NCBI GenBank assembly: GCA_020226215.1
Contig: CM035234.1
Span: 73,673,135 to 73,737,134 of the forward strand
Direction of reading: 5' to 3'
Length of the DNA: 64,000 bases
Origin: Sindora glabra
Lineage: Eukaryota > Streptophyta > Magnoliopsida > Fabales > Fabaceae
The notes under the pieces are model-generated. The model saw only the letters and a program-made list of their open reading frames with translations, was not told where the DNA came from and did not search any database. A program made the position numbers and the translations under genes. Each line of letters begins with the position of its first letter. Positions within the stretch are counted from its first letter, which is position 1. Below, in pieces: positions 34,706-46,321 of the stretch.

Positions 34706-34872
34706 GATTGGGCTCCTCTAAAGTACAAAATGCACTTTAGAGAGTAAAGTGTTTAATCTTACCATTAATTTTTTTATTTATTATTATTTATAAAATTACA
34801 AGTCAAAATTAATGGTGAGATTCAGTACTTTACCCTCTAAAGTACCTTTTACATTTTAGAGGAGCTCAATCC
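34706..34872. mobile_element. Mutator-type MITE with perfect 10-bp target duplication
   Basis: The terminal inverted repeats are GATTGGGCTCCTCTAAAG and, reversed from the right, GGATTGAGCTCCTCTAAAA. The inner arms continue to pair (TAATGGTAAGATT-type words), so the 167-bp element is nearly a full hairpin. The same 10 bases, GGATAAAAGA, occur directly before (34696-34705) and after (34873-34882). A 9-10-bp duplication is the Mutator signature. Intact ends and the perfect duplication suggest that it is one of the younger insertions here. Confidence 0.82.
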
Positions 34873-34882
34873 GGATAAAAGA

Positions 34883-36990
34883 TATTTAGACTAAAAAATG
34901 CCAAATCTGTCCTCATTTTTCCTCTATAAAACCATGGCTTTATTTTAAGAATTCATTTCAATATTTTGCATTGAAAATCCCCTCAATCAATTTTTACCAT
35001 ATCTTCAATTGTGAACGATGATTATGAAATGAATTCTTCATAACGATAATTTTATCACCATTTAATTTTATTTGGCAAAATAGTTGACTAAAAAATAGCT
35101 TATATAAAAGAAATATTTTTATCATAAAAAATTAAGCTTAAATATATTAAAATGAGCCTACAAAAGTTGTGGTCATATATGAGAAATAAACAAAAAAATG
35201 GACTCATATCTAAAAGAATTTAAAAAATATCCTTTCACACACCTAACAAATAAATAAATAATTACAAAACTTACAAAGCAGAAAAAGAAAATGCAATCAA
35301 TTATTAGAAAATTTGTGTGTTAAAAAAGACTCAAATATGATAAATAAAACACAATAAATTAATAAACTAAAAGAGTGAGAAGAAAAAATAGATTGGAAAA
35401 TTATGATCTCACTTGCAATTGTAACCCTTGATTTCCTTTAACAAAAAATTATTGATTTTGGTGCTTGTAATGAATGGGAGAAAGAATAAGGAAAAATCAC
35501 AATTTTTTTTTGTTAGTTTTAAAGTAAGTTTTATAAAAGCTTACTCTTATTTTGGGCTGACGTAATAATCAAACATTATTTGACTAGTAAATTCCTCTTT
35601 TGATTGGAGAAACAAATATTTTAGGAATATTTTGTCATATTTCTAATAGAATATGCTTAATTGCGGTATATTATAGAATTTCAAAATAGAATATGCTTAA
35701 TTGAAGTAAAGTGTAAAATTTCAAGTTAGAAGAGGTTTGCATATTTCAGAGAAGATCAATGTACTTCCCCCTCCCTCTTTCCTTTTTAAAATGTTAGTTA
35801 TATACATTATTTTGGTAAACAAAAGTTTTCGAGCAAGGTTGGCTGTTCCGTTTGGACAGGACATACCACCAACTTTTTGAAAGACTTATAATGATATATA
35901 GAAATTATTTATCCTCTTAAGATTAACGGCAATGAAATTCAAATTTAAGACCTAGATTGTTAAAAAGAAAAAAAATACAAATCTCTCACGCAATACTATT
36001 AAAGTTAGTATGAAATAGGAAATGTCACGTGAGCATGAAAGCCTCATCGACATATGTATAAAACTAGCATTGGGTCTTTATTTTTTTTTTTAAGTTAAAA
36101 ATATTAAATCTATTTATTATATTTATTTTTTAATTATTATATATTTAAATTTCAAATAAATAATTTTTAAAATATGATATTAGACTTAAGATATATAATA
36201 TATAGTAAACTAATTTAATAAAATTAGATCTTTAACTATCTAAAAAATTATAATAAAAGATTTTATGTTATATAGATACATTTAGTGATATTAGCATTTA
36301 ATTTATAAATATATAAATGTAATTTCTAGAACTTTTTAATGAGCTTTTTATGAAATTATAATAATTTAATATTTATAAATTCTTATGATAGATAAAAAGT
36401 AATTCAAATTTAAAGTTTTATTAAAAATTAATTTAATATTAGAAGATAAATAAAGAAAATAATAACAAATTAACAAGTGATGAATTATAAAAATAATACT
36501 TATCATAAAAAAGCCTAATATACGATATATAAATAGTGTTGCAGTTGGTGTGTGCAAGTATCTCTAATCGCTATCTACTATGATAGTATTACGCGAACAA
36601 GTCATGTAGTTTAAAATCTAAAAATTTCATTTACTTTCAACCCTGACAAAAACTCATAAAAAAGTGCACTTAAATATTATTTGATTCTTCAGTCAATCAT
36701 ATTATTTTATTCATATTATCATTTTAATAGATTGCCCAAATAACTTAAATATTATACACATTAACTACGGTAAAAAAAAAATTATTATTGACCATGCGCC
36801 CACTCTATACTTAGAGACTTCATGTGCATTTGTTTTGTGCATGCACTTAAAGTCATCAGAGGAAACTGTACCATAAGGATGAGGGTGTCAATGACAAAAC
36901 CTTTTAATTCAGTGGTAAAAATGTATATAGCGGGACTCACTCACTCTTGTCATGGCCAATCATTATAAGTGGAAATTGCATCAATATAAT
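34883..36990. other. AT-rich intergenic DNA, no gene seen
   Basis: The only structure I noted is a small tandem duplication of about 42 bp (35647-35730) sharing ATAGAATATGCTTAATTG. No open frame or transposon domain is visible. Confidence 0.45.
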
Positions 36991-36999
36991 CCTAAAAAA

Positions 37000-37760
37000 T
37001 GCCTTCTACATGAGGAACTTTAGGAAAGTGTATATGAAGCAATCACTTAATTATATTTTCTTTGTTGATCTTAACATGGTATAGAAATCAAAAGAGAAAG
37101 TTATATATGGTCTAAAACATGCTCTATGAGCTTAGTTTGATAGCTTTTGCAATGTTTTGTAACCATAGGATATGTCAAAAGTTATTTTGACAATGCTCTT
37201 CCCTTTAAAAGAATAAATTCTAAAATATCCATAATTATTTATATATGTTAATGACTTGTTATGGGTGATGCAGTGGCTAGAATCGAAGAATTGAAAAATA
37301 TTTAGACCAGAAGTTTCTATGAAAAATTTGAGAGATTTGAAATAGAAGTAGAATGTGTTTGGAAGGCATAAGTTCAAATAAATAAACTATTGATCTTTTC
37401 AACAAATTTATATTTATAAATTACAAATTAGCACATATGACACTAATGCTGACAATGAATAAATTACTGGCAAATGATGGTACTCCACTAAAAAGTCTAG
37501 AACTCTCTAGAAGCTTAGTTAATGTTCTACAATAACTTTCTTTCACTCATCCATATATTAGTTTTGTGGTAAATCAAGTGTCTTATGTCATGCATATATG
37601 CTTATTCTAGAGTACATCTAAAGGATACTAAAACAATTGTTGCAAAAATTTCCATGATCTAACCTTGAGTCATGACCAATGTGAAACCATAGAACCCATT
37701 ATCCTTTTTCTATTAGCTTAGCCTACTTTCTTCATTAAAACATTATAACACATAGCTTAT
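37000..37760 (+). pseudogene. Copia reverse transcriptase / RNase H remnant
   Basis: The plus strand reads VIYGLKHAL*A*FD near 37100, matching the Copia block LYGLKQAPRAWY.r. LFIYVNDLLWVM near 37240 matches the catalytic block IVYVDDM, with the first catalytic Asp changed to Asn. Further on, SLVNVLQ and SFTHPYISFVVNQVSYVMH near 37510-37600 match the block YR.LVG.L.YLT.TRPDISFAV..VS.FM. The frame is riddled with stops and no LTR was matched to it. It is a fragment of a different Copia copy from the one at 27.4-32.2 kb, which lacks this domain. Confidence 0.65.
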
Positions 37761-38149
37761 TATAACAAGAAATCATTCAATGAAAGGGAAGTATTGAGGT
37801 TTCATTCATATTTAGAAGTCAAATACAAAAAGAGTTAGCTTTACTTATAACTCTATCCTTTTAAAGGATAAATTAGACTAACTAATCCCAAAAGGAATAT
37901 GTTTCTAAACCTTTAACCTTAAACTATACAAGGGAATATGACAAAATAACTAGCTACACCAACATTTCTCATGCTGCCTAGCCATATAGAAGAATCCTCT
38001 AAGAATTGAAATTTGAGGTGGTGGTGGAAGATCAATATGAGAATTTGCAAAATAAAACACGAAGGGATAAATTGGGATTTAATGAGCAGACACTCTAAAA
38101 TAATACAACACAAGATATAATTACAAACTTACTGAATTTACCTTTATGG
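37761..38149. other. Intergenic DNA, no gene seen
   Basis: Sequence of moderate AT content follows the Copia fragment. It may include part of that element's 3' end, but no LTR partner was found. Confidence 0.35.
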
Positions 38150-39760
38150 ACCTATTACTTAACGCACACATTTCACAATATAATTTCAATTAATATCAAT
38201 TCATTCATTCATAATCAATCATGTTCATCTATGTTAACATCCAATTTACTTATTTGTCCATGCCACAAAATGCTTAATGCATAAATAACCAAAATAACAA
38301 AGGCATCTAAATCTCCTTATGAGTTTGGATCTACCTTATCTCTCACAAGGTTATCCTCATGCTTTCGAAGTTTATCTTATCCCTTACTAGCCATTACTAG
38401 ATTTGGTGTTTGAATATCATGTAATCACATCACCCCATCACTTTTTACAATATTGAAATTAATTAGCTCAATTTTATAAAAAAGAAGTAAGAGCAAATCA
38501 CTATTATTTTTTTCAACACCATTATGCTTCCATTGCATGGCCTCAAACATTTCATTCATATCCAATTTCTATTCATTTCAAGGCATAATCGTCATATATA
38601 TGCATTGAGAGGAACAAAACCTTCACAATACTACTTATATATCGATGCCTTAGGCAAGCATGCATTAAATAATTTATGTTCAATTCTATTATTAAAACAT
38701 GAATGTGGATTAAAGGAGTTTCTTTGAGAATCAATTCTAGGCTTCGAAAAACATTTTGTAAGCCGAGAATTAGGGGTGGCAATTCGGGTTCACGGGTCGG
38801 GTTCGAGTCGGGTTGGGCATAACCCGAACCCGTTTATGCCCAACCCGAACATGACCCGTTTAATAAACGGGTTGACCCGACATGACCCGTTTATTAAACG
38901 GGTCAACCCGACATGATCCGTATAACCCGAATATAAAAAATATGCTTATAAAATAGTAATACAACCCGTTTAACCCAACCCGAACCCGTTTATCAACCCG
39001 TTTATATTAATTTTTTATTTTATATAAATTAATAATTAATAAATTTATATATTATATAACGGGTTAAATGGGTTGACGGGTCGGATTGATCCGTTTAATA
39101 ACTCGTGTAACTTAAACGAGTTTGAAACGGGTTAAACGGGTTGACCCGAACCCGACACGAAATTTATTCGGGTCAGACGGGTCAACCCGTTTATGACCCG
39201 AACCCGATTAAGCTTGACCTGAACCCGATCCTAACCCGTTTAATTCGTGTCGTGTTATCATGTCGTGTCGAAAATTGCCACCCCTACCGAGAATCACTTT
39301 GCAAATTGATTTTGGGTGTCCTATAAATCTTGGAAGCAAGGAATTGATTCACAAATTGATGTGAGACTTTTAATGTCTCTCTAGAAGCAGAGAATCACTT
39401 TGCAAATTGATTCGGCTTCTATGTGATGTATTTTGGACAAGGGAATTGCTTCCTAACCTTTACATTCTAGGCCTGAAGAAGCATTTCATAAAACAATTCG
39501 TGTTCTAACCGCTGATATTTTTCCTAGAAATTTCATTGTTCACTAGCAATAAATACCTTTCAAAAAGCATTTAATGCTCCACTAATGCAACCCCATTACA
39601 ATTGCATATTAAAAATACTATCCTTGTCATCGTAAAAATGTTGTTCTCCGTGAAACTTTAACTAAGTCAAACCTTTAATACTGAGCTACTGATATTTAAA
39701 TTAAGTCTGTAAAGACATTGCTCTCAAATATATAGCAAAGCCTGAGAGGAGGGGCTCCAA
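38150..39760. other. LTR-like or repeat-derived region hosting a hAT MITE
   Basis: Around the MITE the words GAGAATCACTTTGCAAATTG and AATTGATTC recur (38763-38770 joined to 39295-39310, and 39390-39410), an internal repetition seen in some long Gypsy LTRs. No primer-binding site or gag-pol is attached, so the class is uncertain. Confidence 0.3.
38771..39286. mobile_element. hAT-type MITE with perfect 8-bp target duplication
   Basis: Both ends read TAGGGGTGGCAATT inward. The same eight bases, CCGAGAAT, stand directly before (38763-38770) and after (39287-39294), the hAT signature. The arms are built from repeated ACCCGTTTA / CGGGTTGACCC words, so the element is locally GC-rich and highly self-complementary, with a short A/T-rich centre near 39010-39060. 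It is 516 bp and non-coding. The open frame across its right half is an artefact of the repeats. Confidence 0.88.
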
Positions 39761-39894
39761 ATGAAAGACCACTTATCAAATCAAGTGCCGCATCCCGTAT
39801 AATCTAGCATGAGAATATTCAACATTATTGAACTTGCTATTAAACTGAATCTGTCTATATATATATACACACACACACACATAATCAAAATAGT

Positions 39895-40075
39895 AAAATG
39901 AGGAGTTTTGGGTGTTACCCATTATGATTGACATATGATTGGACGACAACAAGAAGATGCGGTGGCGATGAAAGCAACAATGAGACCAGACATTGGAAAC
40001 GGCCATTAGTGGTGACTGTGGTTCGGGTTATTGAAAAGAAGAGTTTGTAAAGAAGGGGAGGTGAGTGTGTTCGAG
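39895..40075 (-). other. Exon-like island on the minus strand, unrecognised
   Basis: Reading from 40075 down, a pyrimidine-rich leader (CACTCACCTCCCCTTC) is followed by an ATG in good context (CACTAATGGCC, near 40006). The frame (MAVSNVWSHCCFHRHRIFLL) reaches a possible donor ATAATGG|GTAACA near 39920. A second frame (MSGLIVAFIATASSCC) is hydrophobic. I found no downstream exons and recognise no family. Confidence 0.27.
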
Positions 40076-40115
40076 TTTTGGTGTAAAAAATTGGTATAAA
40101 AAAGATACATACTTA

Positions 40116-40388
40116 AACTCGTTTGTTCCAACGAAATTACTTTCTACAAAATATAATTATAAAATATTAATATGAGGATAAGTATTTTATTTGTCTAATG
40201 TTAAATATAAAGGTTTGAAAAAAAGTAATTTTTTCTATTTTAAAAAGAAATTTACTTTCTTCCACTAACATACTTCTAGATATTTTTTTTAAATCATCAA
40301 TACAAATAGTATATTATTCTTTTATTAATATATACTTAAATAATATTTTTCTACAGAAAATACTTTTTGATGAAATAAATGGAACCTT
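40116..40388. mobile_element. Possible foldback element
   Basis: The left end CGTTTGTTCCAACGAAATTAC and the reversed right end GGTTCCATTTATTTCATCAA are loosely complementary, as are the adjoining ACTTTCT / AGAAAATAC words. Identity is modest and no target duplication was seen. Confidence 0.35.
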
Positions 40389-40482
40389 GATAGTCATAAC
40401 ATCATTTAATAAAAATTAAAAATAATATTTAGTCTATCATTTATAAAGTTTATTTTTGTTACATACATCAAACTATTAGTTC

Positions 40483-40568
40483 CTTATTTTTACTTTTATT
40501 ATAATTATTAATTTGTTCCTCTCTTCGGTAGTAAAACTATAATAATTATAATAAAAGTAAAAATAAAG
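40483..40568. repeat. Perfect 26-bp inverted repeat (hairpin)
   Basis: The left arm begins TTATTTTTACTTTTATTATA and the right arm (40541-40567) is its exact complement over about 26 bases, with a ~32-bp loop. It could be a recent foldback remnant or simply an inverted duplication. Confidence 0.75.
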
Positions 40569-41164
40569 CATTAATGGTGCTTATTATGAAATTTGAAGAA
40601 TGTAATAATCTCCATTTTTATAACCAAGGGAATGATTGTTGTTTTTACTCTTTAATAAAATTTAAAAATTAGATTTCATCAAATAATAAACTTAATAATT
40701 ATAAAATAGTTTGAACAGAAGTCATATCAAAATATTTTAATAAAAATAATTAAATTATTTGTTTTTATAATAATTAATAAAATAATTTAATAATTCAAAA
40801 AATTAATCAAAAAAATTGAAAATTTTAAGTGTTTAAATAAAACCATTTATTAAAATCATTTTATGACCCGTTCTATAAATCTTAAACGTAGAAATGCTAA
40901 ATATGCCAAATATTAAAAGATATTTATGAAAATTATTTAAATAGAGATTCCGTCTTTACATGTTGACGGACTTGATCATGAAATATATATTCTCCTATTA
41001 TTTACTTAGATGTTATGACATATAATTTTTATTATTTTATTTTGATGGAAGAATAATACATAAAAATGAAAGTTGACATCCATATACCTTAGAACTTATT
41101 TTAGAATTTCCTTTTAATTTTACGTCCTTTAGATCTATTAATTTCTCGTTATTGTTTGCAAAAG

Positions 41165-43075
41165 CAAACTTTTAAAGATTTAATAGGTAAGAAAATTTCA
41201 TAGTGCTAAATTAAATATGTTAATACACCAAAACAACTTGTTAAGAAACCATGACCTTGCTAGATAACTTTTTTTAAAAAAATCTAATCAATTTATTGTA
41301 TTAAGTGAATGCCATTTAGGCATCTTAATATCTGTTGATTATGGCAACCAAAATATTTTAGGAAGCAATTGAAAGTACATAATAAATCGGTCAACAAATA
41401 ATATAGATATATAATTGGATTTGGAAAATTAAATAATTTCATATTCTAGAAATATTCCCACAAATAAACTCAATTAGCATAAAAAGATATGGTCCAGACT
41501 CGCATATATACATTATATGTATGCTTGTAATTATACGTGAAAAAGGATTGAAAAAATGACACTTTTAAAGTGTGCCCCTACAATTTAAAGAGATCTACAA
41601 GACAATGAATTAGCTTCACATCATAAAAATATTCATATCACTCAAGTATTACTTAAAAAAAAAAAAAGAATATACACATAGTTTCCGTACGTCCATACAT
41701 ACGTACAATACATGCATTCCTACAATTTTAAGTGAAACAGAATTAGACACTTTTTTTATTATTCCCACATCATAAAAGTATTCATGTCACTCATTTTCAA
41801 TATAATGGAAGTATTCACGGGAGAGAAAAAAAATACATACATAGATTCCTTTTTGAATAAAAGACAAGGTAACAATAACGTAAGATTAATAAATTCTTTA
41901 TGAAAACAACAAATAGAAACAAATTTCTAGTACGATCATAGCACTAAGATCTTAATCTACTTCTTATTCCATTTTGGCAAATCAAGTATTATGATGGAAT
42001 TGATGCTAAAATTAATGAATGATATTTTTCTGATTTGTTAAAATACAATAGGGACAATATTAAAAATCTTCAAAAACAAAAGGAACCTTTAGAAGAAGTC
42101 ATATTTTGACCTATATGCGCAACCTCTTTCTATCCTCTTATTATATGATATTTTATGGATGGAAGCTCATGTCAATTAATGCATACTCTAAGTTTTTTTT
42201 TTTTACATCATTTGTGTCAAATAATTTATGATTATAGTTGTATAAACAATCATCAAAGGATTTAATAGGTAAGAAATCCCATAATGCTAAAATAAATATA
42301 ATTATGACACTTAAAATAAGTCTTATCCAGGAACCACGAGTAATATTGACAAAATTTTATTAATTTATAGTAGTAAATGAAAATCATCTGGCAGGCCATA
42401 GCGCAATAAAAATGTTTTAGGAAGTTGTTGAAAGTAAATGGTAATTTAGTCTAAAAATTATATTGATTTATAAATGAATTTTGAAAATTAAATCATTACT
42501 TCTACCCTAATTATTCCCACCAAACAATCCCAGCTTGCGCCATTTATATTTAGCATAGAAGATATGGTCTTGACATGCATAGGCACAATGTAAGGTATAA
42601 TTATAAGTGAAGGAGAATTTGACAAGTATATTTTTCAAAATAGGATGACATAGTTTAAATGAATTTATAAGATTCTGAATTTGCCGCATCATGAAAATAT
42701 ATACACCACTCTTTTCAAGGTTGCTATGGAAGTATTCACAAACAAAAGTATATACATAATTTCTTTCTATAATATAATATAACAATAATGGAATATTAAT
42801 AAATCCTTCCCAATATGGAAAGAAAAAAAATCCTACTACTATATCATTGAGATCTCAATACTATCGCTAACTGTATTTTGACAAGTCACATACTTTGATA
42901 TTGTGATGGAATAAATGCTAAAATAAAGTAACTAACTTTCTGACTTAACAAAATACAATGGATGGTAGTATTGAAACTCATCGGCGGAGTAGTACTGGAT
43001 ATTTTTTTCAAGCAAAAGGCCCCTGATGACTGATGGATAAGGTTGATGGATAAGCCTATTTTATGCTATATATAT
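41165..43075 (+). repeat. Tandemly duplicated upstream region of the MBD-like gene
   Basis: Two diverged copies lie head to tail: copy 1 about 41165-42170 and copy 2 about 42250-43075. Shared landmarks in order are TTTAATAGGTAAGAAA (41179 and 42261, offset 1082), TTTTAGGAAG, ATTATTCCCAC or ATATTCCCAC, GATATGGTC, ATAATTATA.GTGA, GGAAGTATTCAC, GATGGAAT.GATGCTAAA-type words and AAAATACAAT. Copy 1 also has an internal repeat (ATCATAAAAATATTCATATC near 41623 and a similar word near 41769), which makes it longer. Copy 2 runs into the TATA box of the gene. Copy 1 ends in a similar A/T word (TTATTATATGATATT near 42138), perhaps a dead duplicate promoter. Confidence 0.68.
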
Positions 43076-43076
43076 C
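43065..43076 (+). promoter_or_regulatory. TATA box of the MBD-like gene
   Basis: GCTATATATATC lies about 115 bp upstream of the start codon. A C/T-rich leader (CCTCCCTCTCTTCCTCTG, near 43120) follows, and no ATG intervenes. That fits a plant core promoter with a start site near 43100. The site is predicted only. Confidence 0.6.
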
Positions 43077-43186
43077 ACCTAGATTTTTCACTCAAGCTCC
43101 ATCAATACATTGTATTATACCCTCCCTCTCTTCCTCTGTATCTCTCTTTTATTTGAAGCGTACCGTTTCTCTGCAAAAAGTGATCG

Positions 43187-46100
43187 ATGGCTAGCCCTCT
43201 CCTAAAATCTTGCGAGGATCTATACAAACATCTATTTAGTTACCTCAAAAGGATAGTCTCTGTAAGTAATCAATTTCTTTATTCCTTTATATTGAATTTT
43301 AAGCACACAATCTATTCTATATATTTTGTTATTTAGTTATCGCAATTAAAATGGTTTTATTGGCCAACAGGCCAATTCAGCCATTTTATTGGCCAATAAA
43401 AATCTAATACTATTTTTTAACCAGTTGAATAAATATACTATCATTTAGTGGCTTGTTTAATTCGATGTCCGCTCTAATTTTTAGAATATTGAATATAATA
43501 TTATGCTTGTTTTTTTTTCATGTGACAGGAATCTGTAACTCTGATGAATGATGTACACGCAACAAAGAACATTGCAACTATTGAAGAATTGACGCCTCCG
43601 GAAGCGTCTGTTGAAGACGTTTCTAATGTGAGCACTATGGTATATTCATAAGTTTCTAATTGATTTCTTGGAATGAAAATTTTGTTTATGGATTCTTTTT
43701 ATTTTATTTCTATAATCTTATCTTATTAATTATAAAAATTGATTATATTCATTTTAGCATGCTTCAAAGAGAGCTAGAACAAGGAGTACAATTGTTGGAC
43801 AACTTTCTGACTATAACTTTGTCATTTCTGAAGACTCCATTGTCTCTAAAGTCAATATGAATCGGGTAATTTTAATATAAAATGTTGTTATTTTTATATA
43901 TGTAATGAAAACTATCTGAATTATAGCTTTTTAAATAATATTTACACAATTTTATATGTTAAATAAAATTTGCAGTTACCTTATCTTGAAGGAAAGATCA
44001 ACAGTGAACGTCGTTTCACTTTCAATGAACGATTGAAAGGTTGGAATATAAAACGCAGAAAACGATCAAATAGCAGGATGTGTGATATGGTAAATTAAAA
44101 TGATTATTTCGCATCTTATTCTCTATATTTAGTTTTTAGTATTCCAAATTTAATATATTACCATAGATTTCAAGGTTTCTTAGACTTGTTTTAAAATCTT
44201 ATTATGGAATAAATAACAGTATTATTTGATTTTGTTAAGGTAGTTGATTAAATAAATTTCTACCATTATAGACCATCTAGTAATGTTTCTTACAAATAAA
44301 ATTGATTGTTGGTATGGTAAGTAATTAGATGCAAAGATATATATATATATATATTAAAGACAACTCTTCCTAGGAAAGCTATTAGACATGGGAAAACCAC
44401 ATATTAATTGCAGCAATGGATATTCTTTTCTTACGTTGAATCATTTAATATTGTCATATCTAATATCATGATAATGATGTACACTTTTTTATTAGAAAGA
44501 ACGATTAATTAATTATGATGGGTATGATGTTTATGTTACCCTATGTTACGAGGGACGGGTTTCATATTTTAGGGTCAAACAGTTGGTAAAATCTTGTCCT
44601 TACGTTTCACATTTTGTCAAAGAATTCATATGTTTTAGTCTTTCTAAGTATTTGTCCTTAGTTTCACCTCATGTTCGTATGATTGACATCTGAAATTTAA
44701 TCTATTTTGCAGTCTTATCACCATTCAAGAGCAGCCAAAACATTTCGATCAATCATTGAGGTAGTCAATTTTATAATGTATGAGATATATCCCACAACAC
44801 AAAGAAAGCATCAGGTAATATTTCAAGGAACTTTTATTTAATATATAGATGTTTTCATATAAAGAAAATCAGAAGTTTTATATAGCTAATGATGCTTTTA
44901 GTCCTCTTTCTTGACATTTTTGTCCCCATCATCTTATATAGAATGATGCTGTGAAAGCTACAACATCAACAAAGAAAAGGAAACAAAACTCAACTATGAT
45001 AGGTGAAAGAAAAAAATTGATGACGAATGAAGAAGTCAAGGAATTCATGACTGATGCGATATTTCAAGATGCTACTTATGGAGAGGAATTGGAGATGAAA
45101 AATGATTTCAAGTATAGTGATTACTTTATCTTCTCAAAAAAAAGAAACAATTTTGATTCATTTTCTGAAGGTAAATTCCTCTCCTAACATATAGTTGCCT
45201 TTTTAACATGTAATAGAAACTTGTGTCCATTCTAATTTTTCTAGAACTAAGATGTTGTTTGTTAAACATAAAAAACTAACTGACTAGGGATATTGCAGCT
45301 TTTTTTTTCTCATTCTTATGTGTTTCATAAACATTTTAAAGTTTAAAAATCAATTTAGGTTACGTTTGTTTTTTGGAAAACAATTTCCATAAAAAAATAT
45401 TTTATTTCTTTGCATATGAGCAGAGAAGTATCATGTCATTTTGTATCTTTTGATTAAAAAAATGATCTTTAAAATTATGGTAGTAGAGGAAAACAACTTC
45501 TTCTTTTAAAAAGAAACAATTGTCTTCCATTGAACTCATTAAATTTTATATTGAAAACATCATCTATTTTTCTATCATATTAACAGTTTGTAATTATATT
45601 TCTATAAAAGATATTTTCTGTTAAAATGAACAGAGTCTTAATCTAATTTAATTTTAAGTGAGAATTAGTTTAGAAGAATCCTATTTGAAGTTAGTTTTTA
45701 TTTAGTCTAATTTCTTTTAGTAAAAAATTTTCTTATTTTTCCTTTCTCTTTGTTTCTACTTCAATTAAAATTTAATCTATATTTGTCATAATTTATAAGA
45801 ATGGTAAATTATAACTATGTTGCAAACAAATAAATTATTGGAATATAAAACTATATTGCATTTCCTCAACTTGACAAAATGATTTTATATTTATTTGTTT
45901 GGCTTTAGATTGGTTTTATAGGTTCGAAAACATTTCTAATAATTATATATTTTGATTTGCAGAAGATCAACAAAGAAACAATGGTCAGAATGGGGCAACC
46001 CATGACCTCACTATTGTTCCACAAGATTTAACTATACACCAAGATATTATCAACGCACAAAAAACAAATGCTATTGACGAGGATATTGCGAATGAAGTTC

Positions 46101-46321
46101 ATGAAGGAATAGAGGAGGTACAAAATTGTTCAAGGAAGGTTGATAAAAATTCTGTAGTAACACAATTTGGAGGCAAAGAAATACAAGAAGCAACAGAAGA
46201 ATTTTTACCTAATATTATAAATGAAATGCTTAAGGAAGACAGGGAAATGACTATAGATTGCAAAGCTAGTCCTTCAAAAGTGGTAGCAAGGGTTTATGAA
46301 GAATGGATTGCTCATATGTGA
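43187..46321 (+). CDS. Methyl-CpG-binding-domain-like protein, seven exons
   Basis: Exons: 43187-43261, 43529-43627, 43758-43865, 43976-44089, 44713-44814, 44942-45170 and 45963-46321. All introns are GT...AG. The first five are phase 0 and the sixth is phase 1. The sum is 1086 nt, or 361 residues, with no internal stop. Start context is GATCGATGGCT with no upstream ATG. Residues 114-159 resemble the methyl-CpG-binding domain: GW at 116-117, basic KRRKR at 120-124, CDMSY at 130-134 and TFRSIIEVVNFI at 142-153. These match the family pattern GW......R......D.YY..P..G..FRS..EV..yL. The usual Pro and Gly of the hairpin are missing (SRAAK), so binding to methylated DNA is uncertain. The flanks are Lys/Arg- and Glu-rich and probably disordered. 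The likely role is nuclear chromatin binding, possibly MBD13-like (from memory). The upstream region is tandemly duplicated. Confidence 0.75.
45357..45840. mobile_element. Possible MITE in intron 6 of the MBD-like gene
   Basis: The left end GGTTACGTTTGTTTTTTGG and the reversed right end TAATTTATTTGTTTGCAAC are roughly complementary. It accounts for most of the 792-bp intron, which is much longer than introns 1-3 (109-267 bp). The ends are decayed and no target duplication was identified. Confidence 0.35.

Noticed and set aside
39141..39326. 61-residue plus-strand frame (MTRTRHEIYSGQTGQPVYDP...)
   Set aside because: It is a translation of the ACCCGTTTA-type repeats of the hAT MITE.
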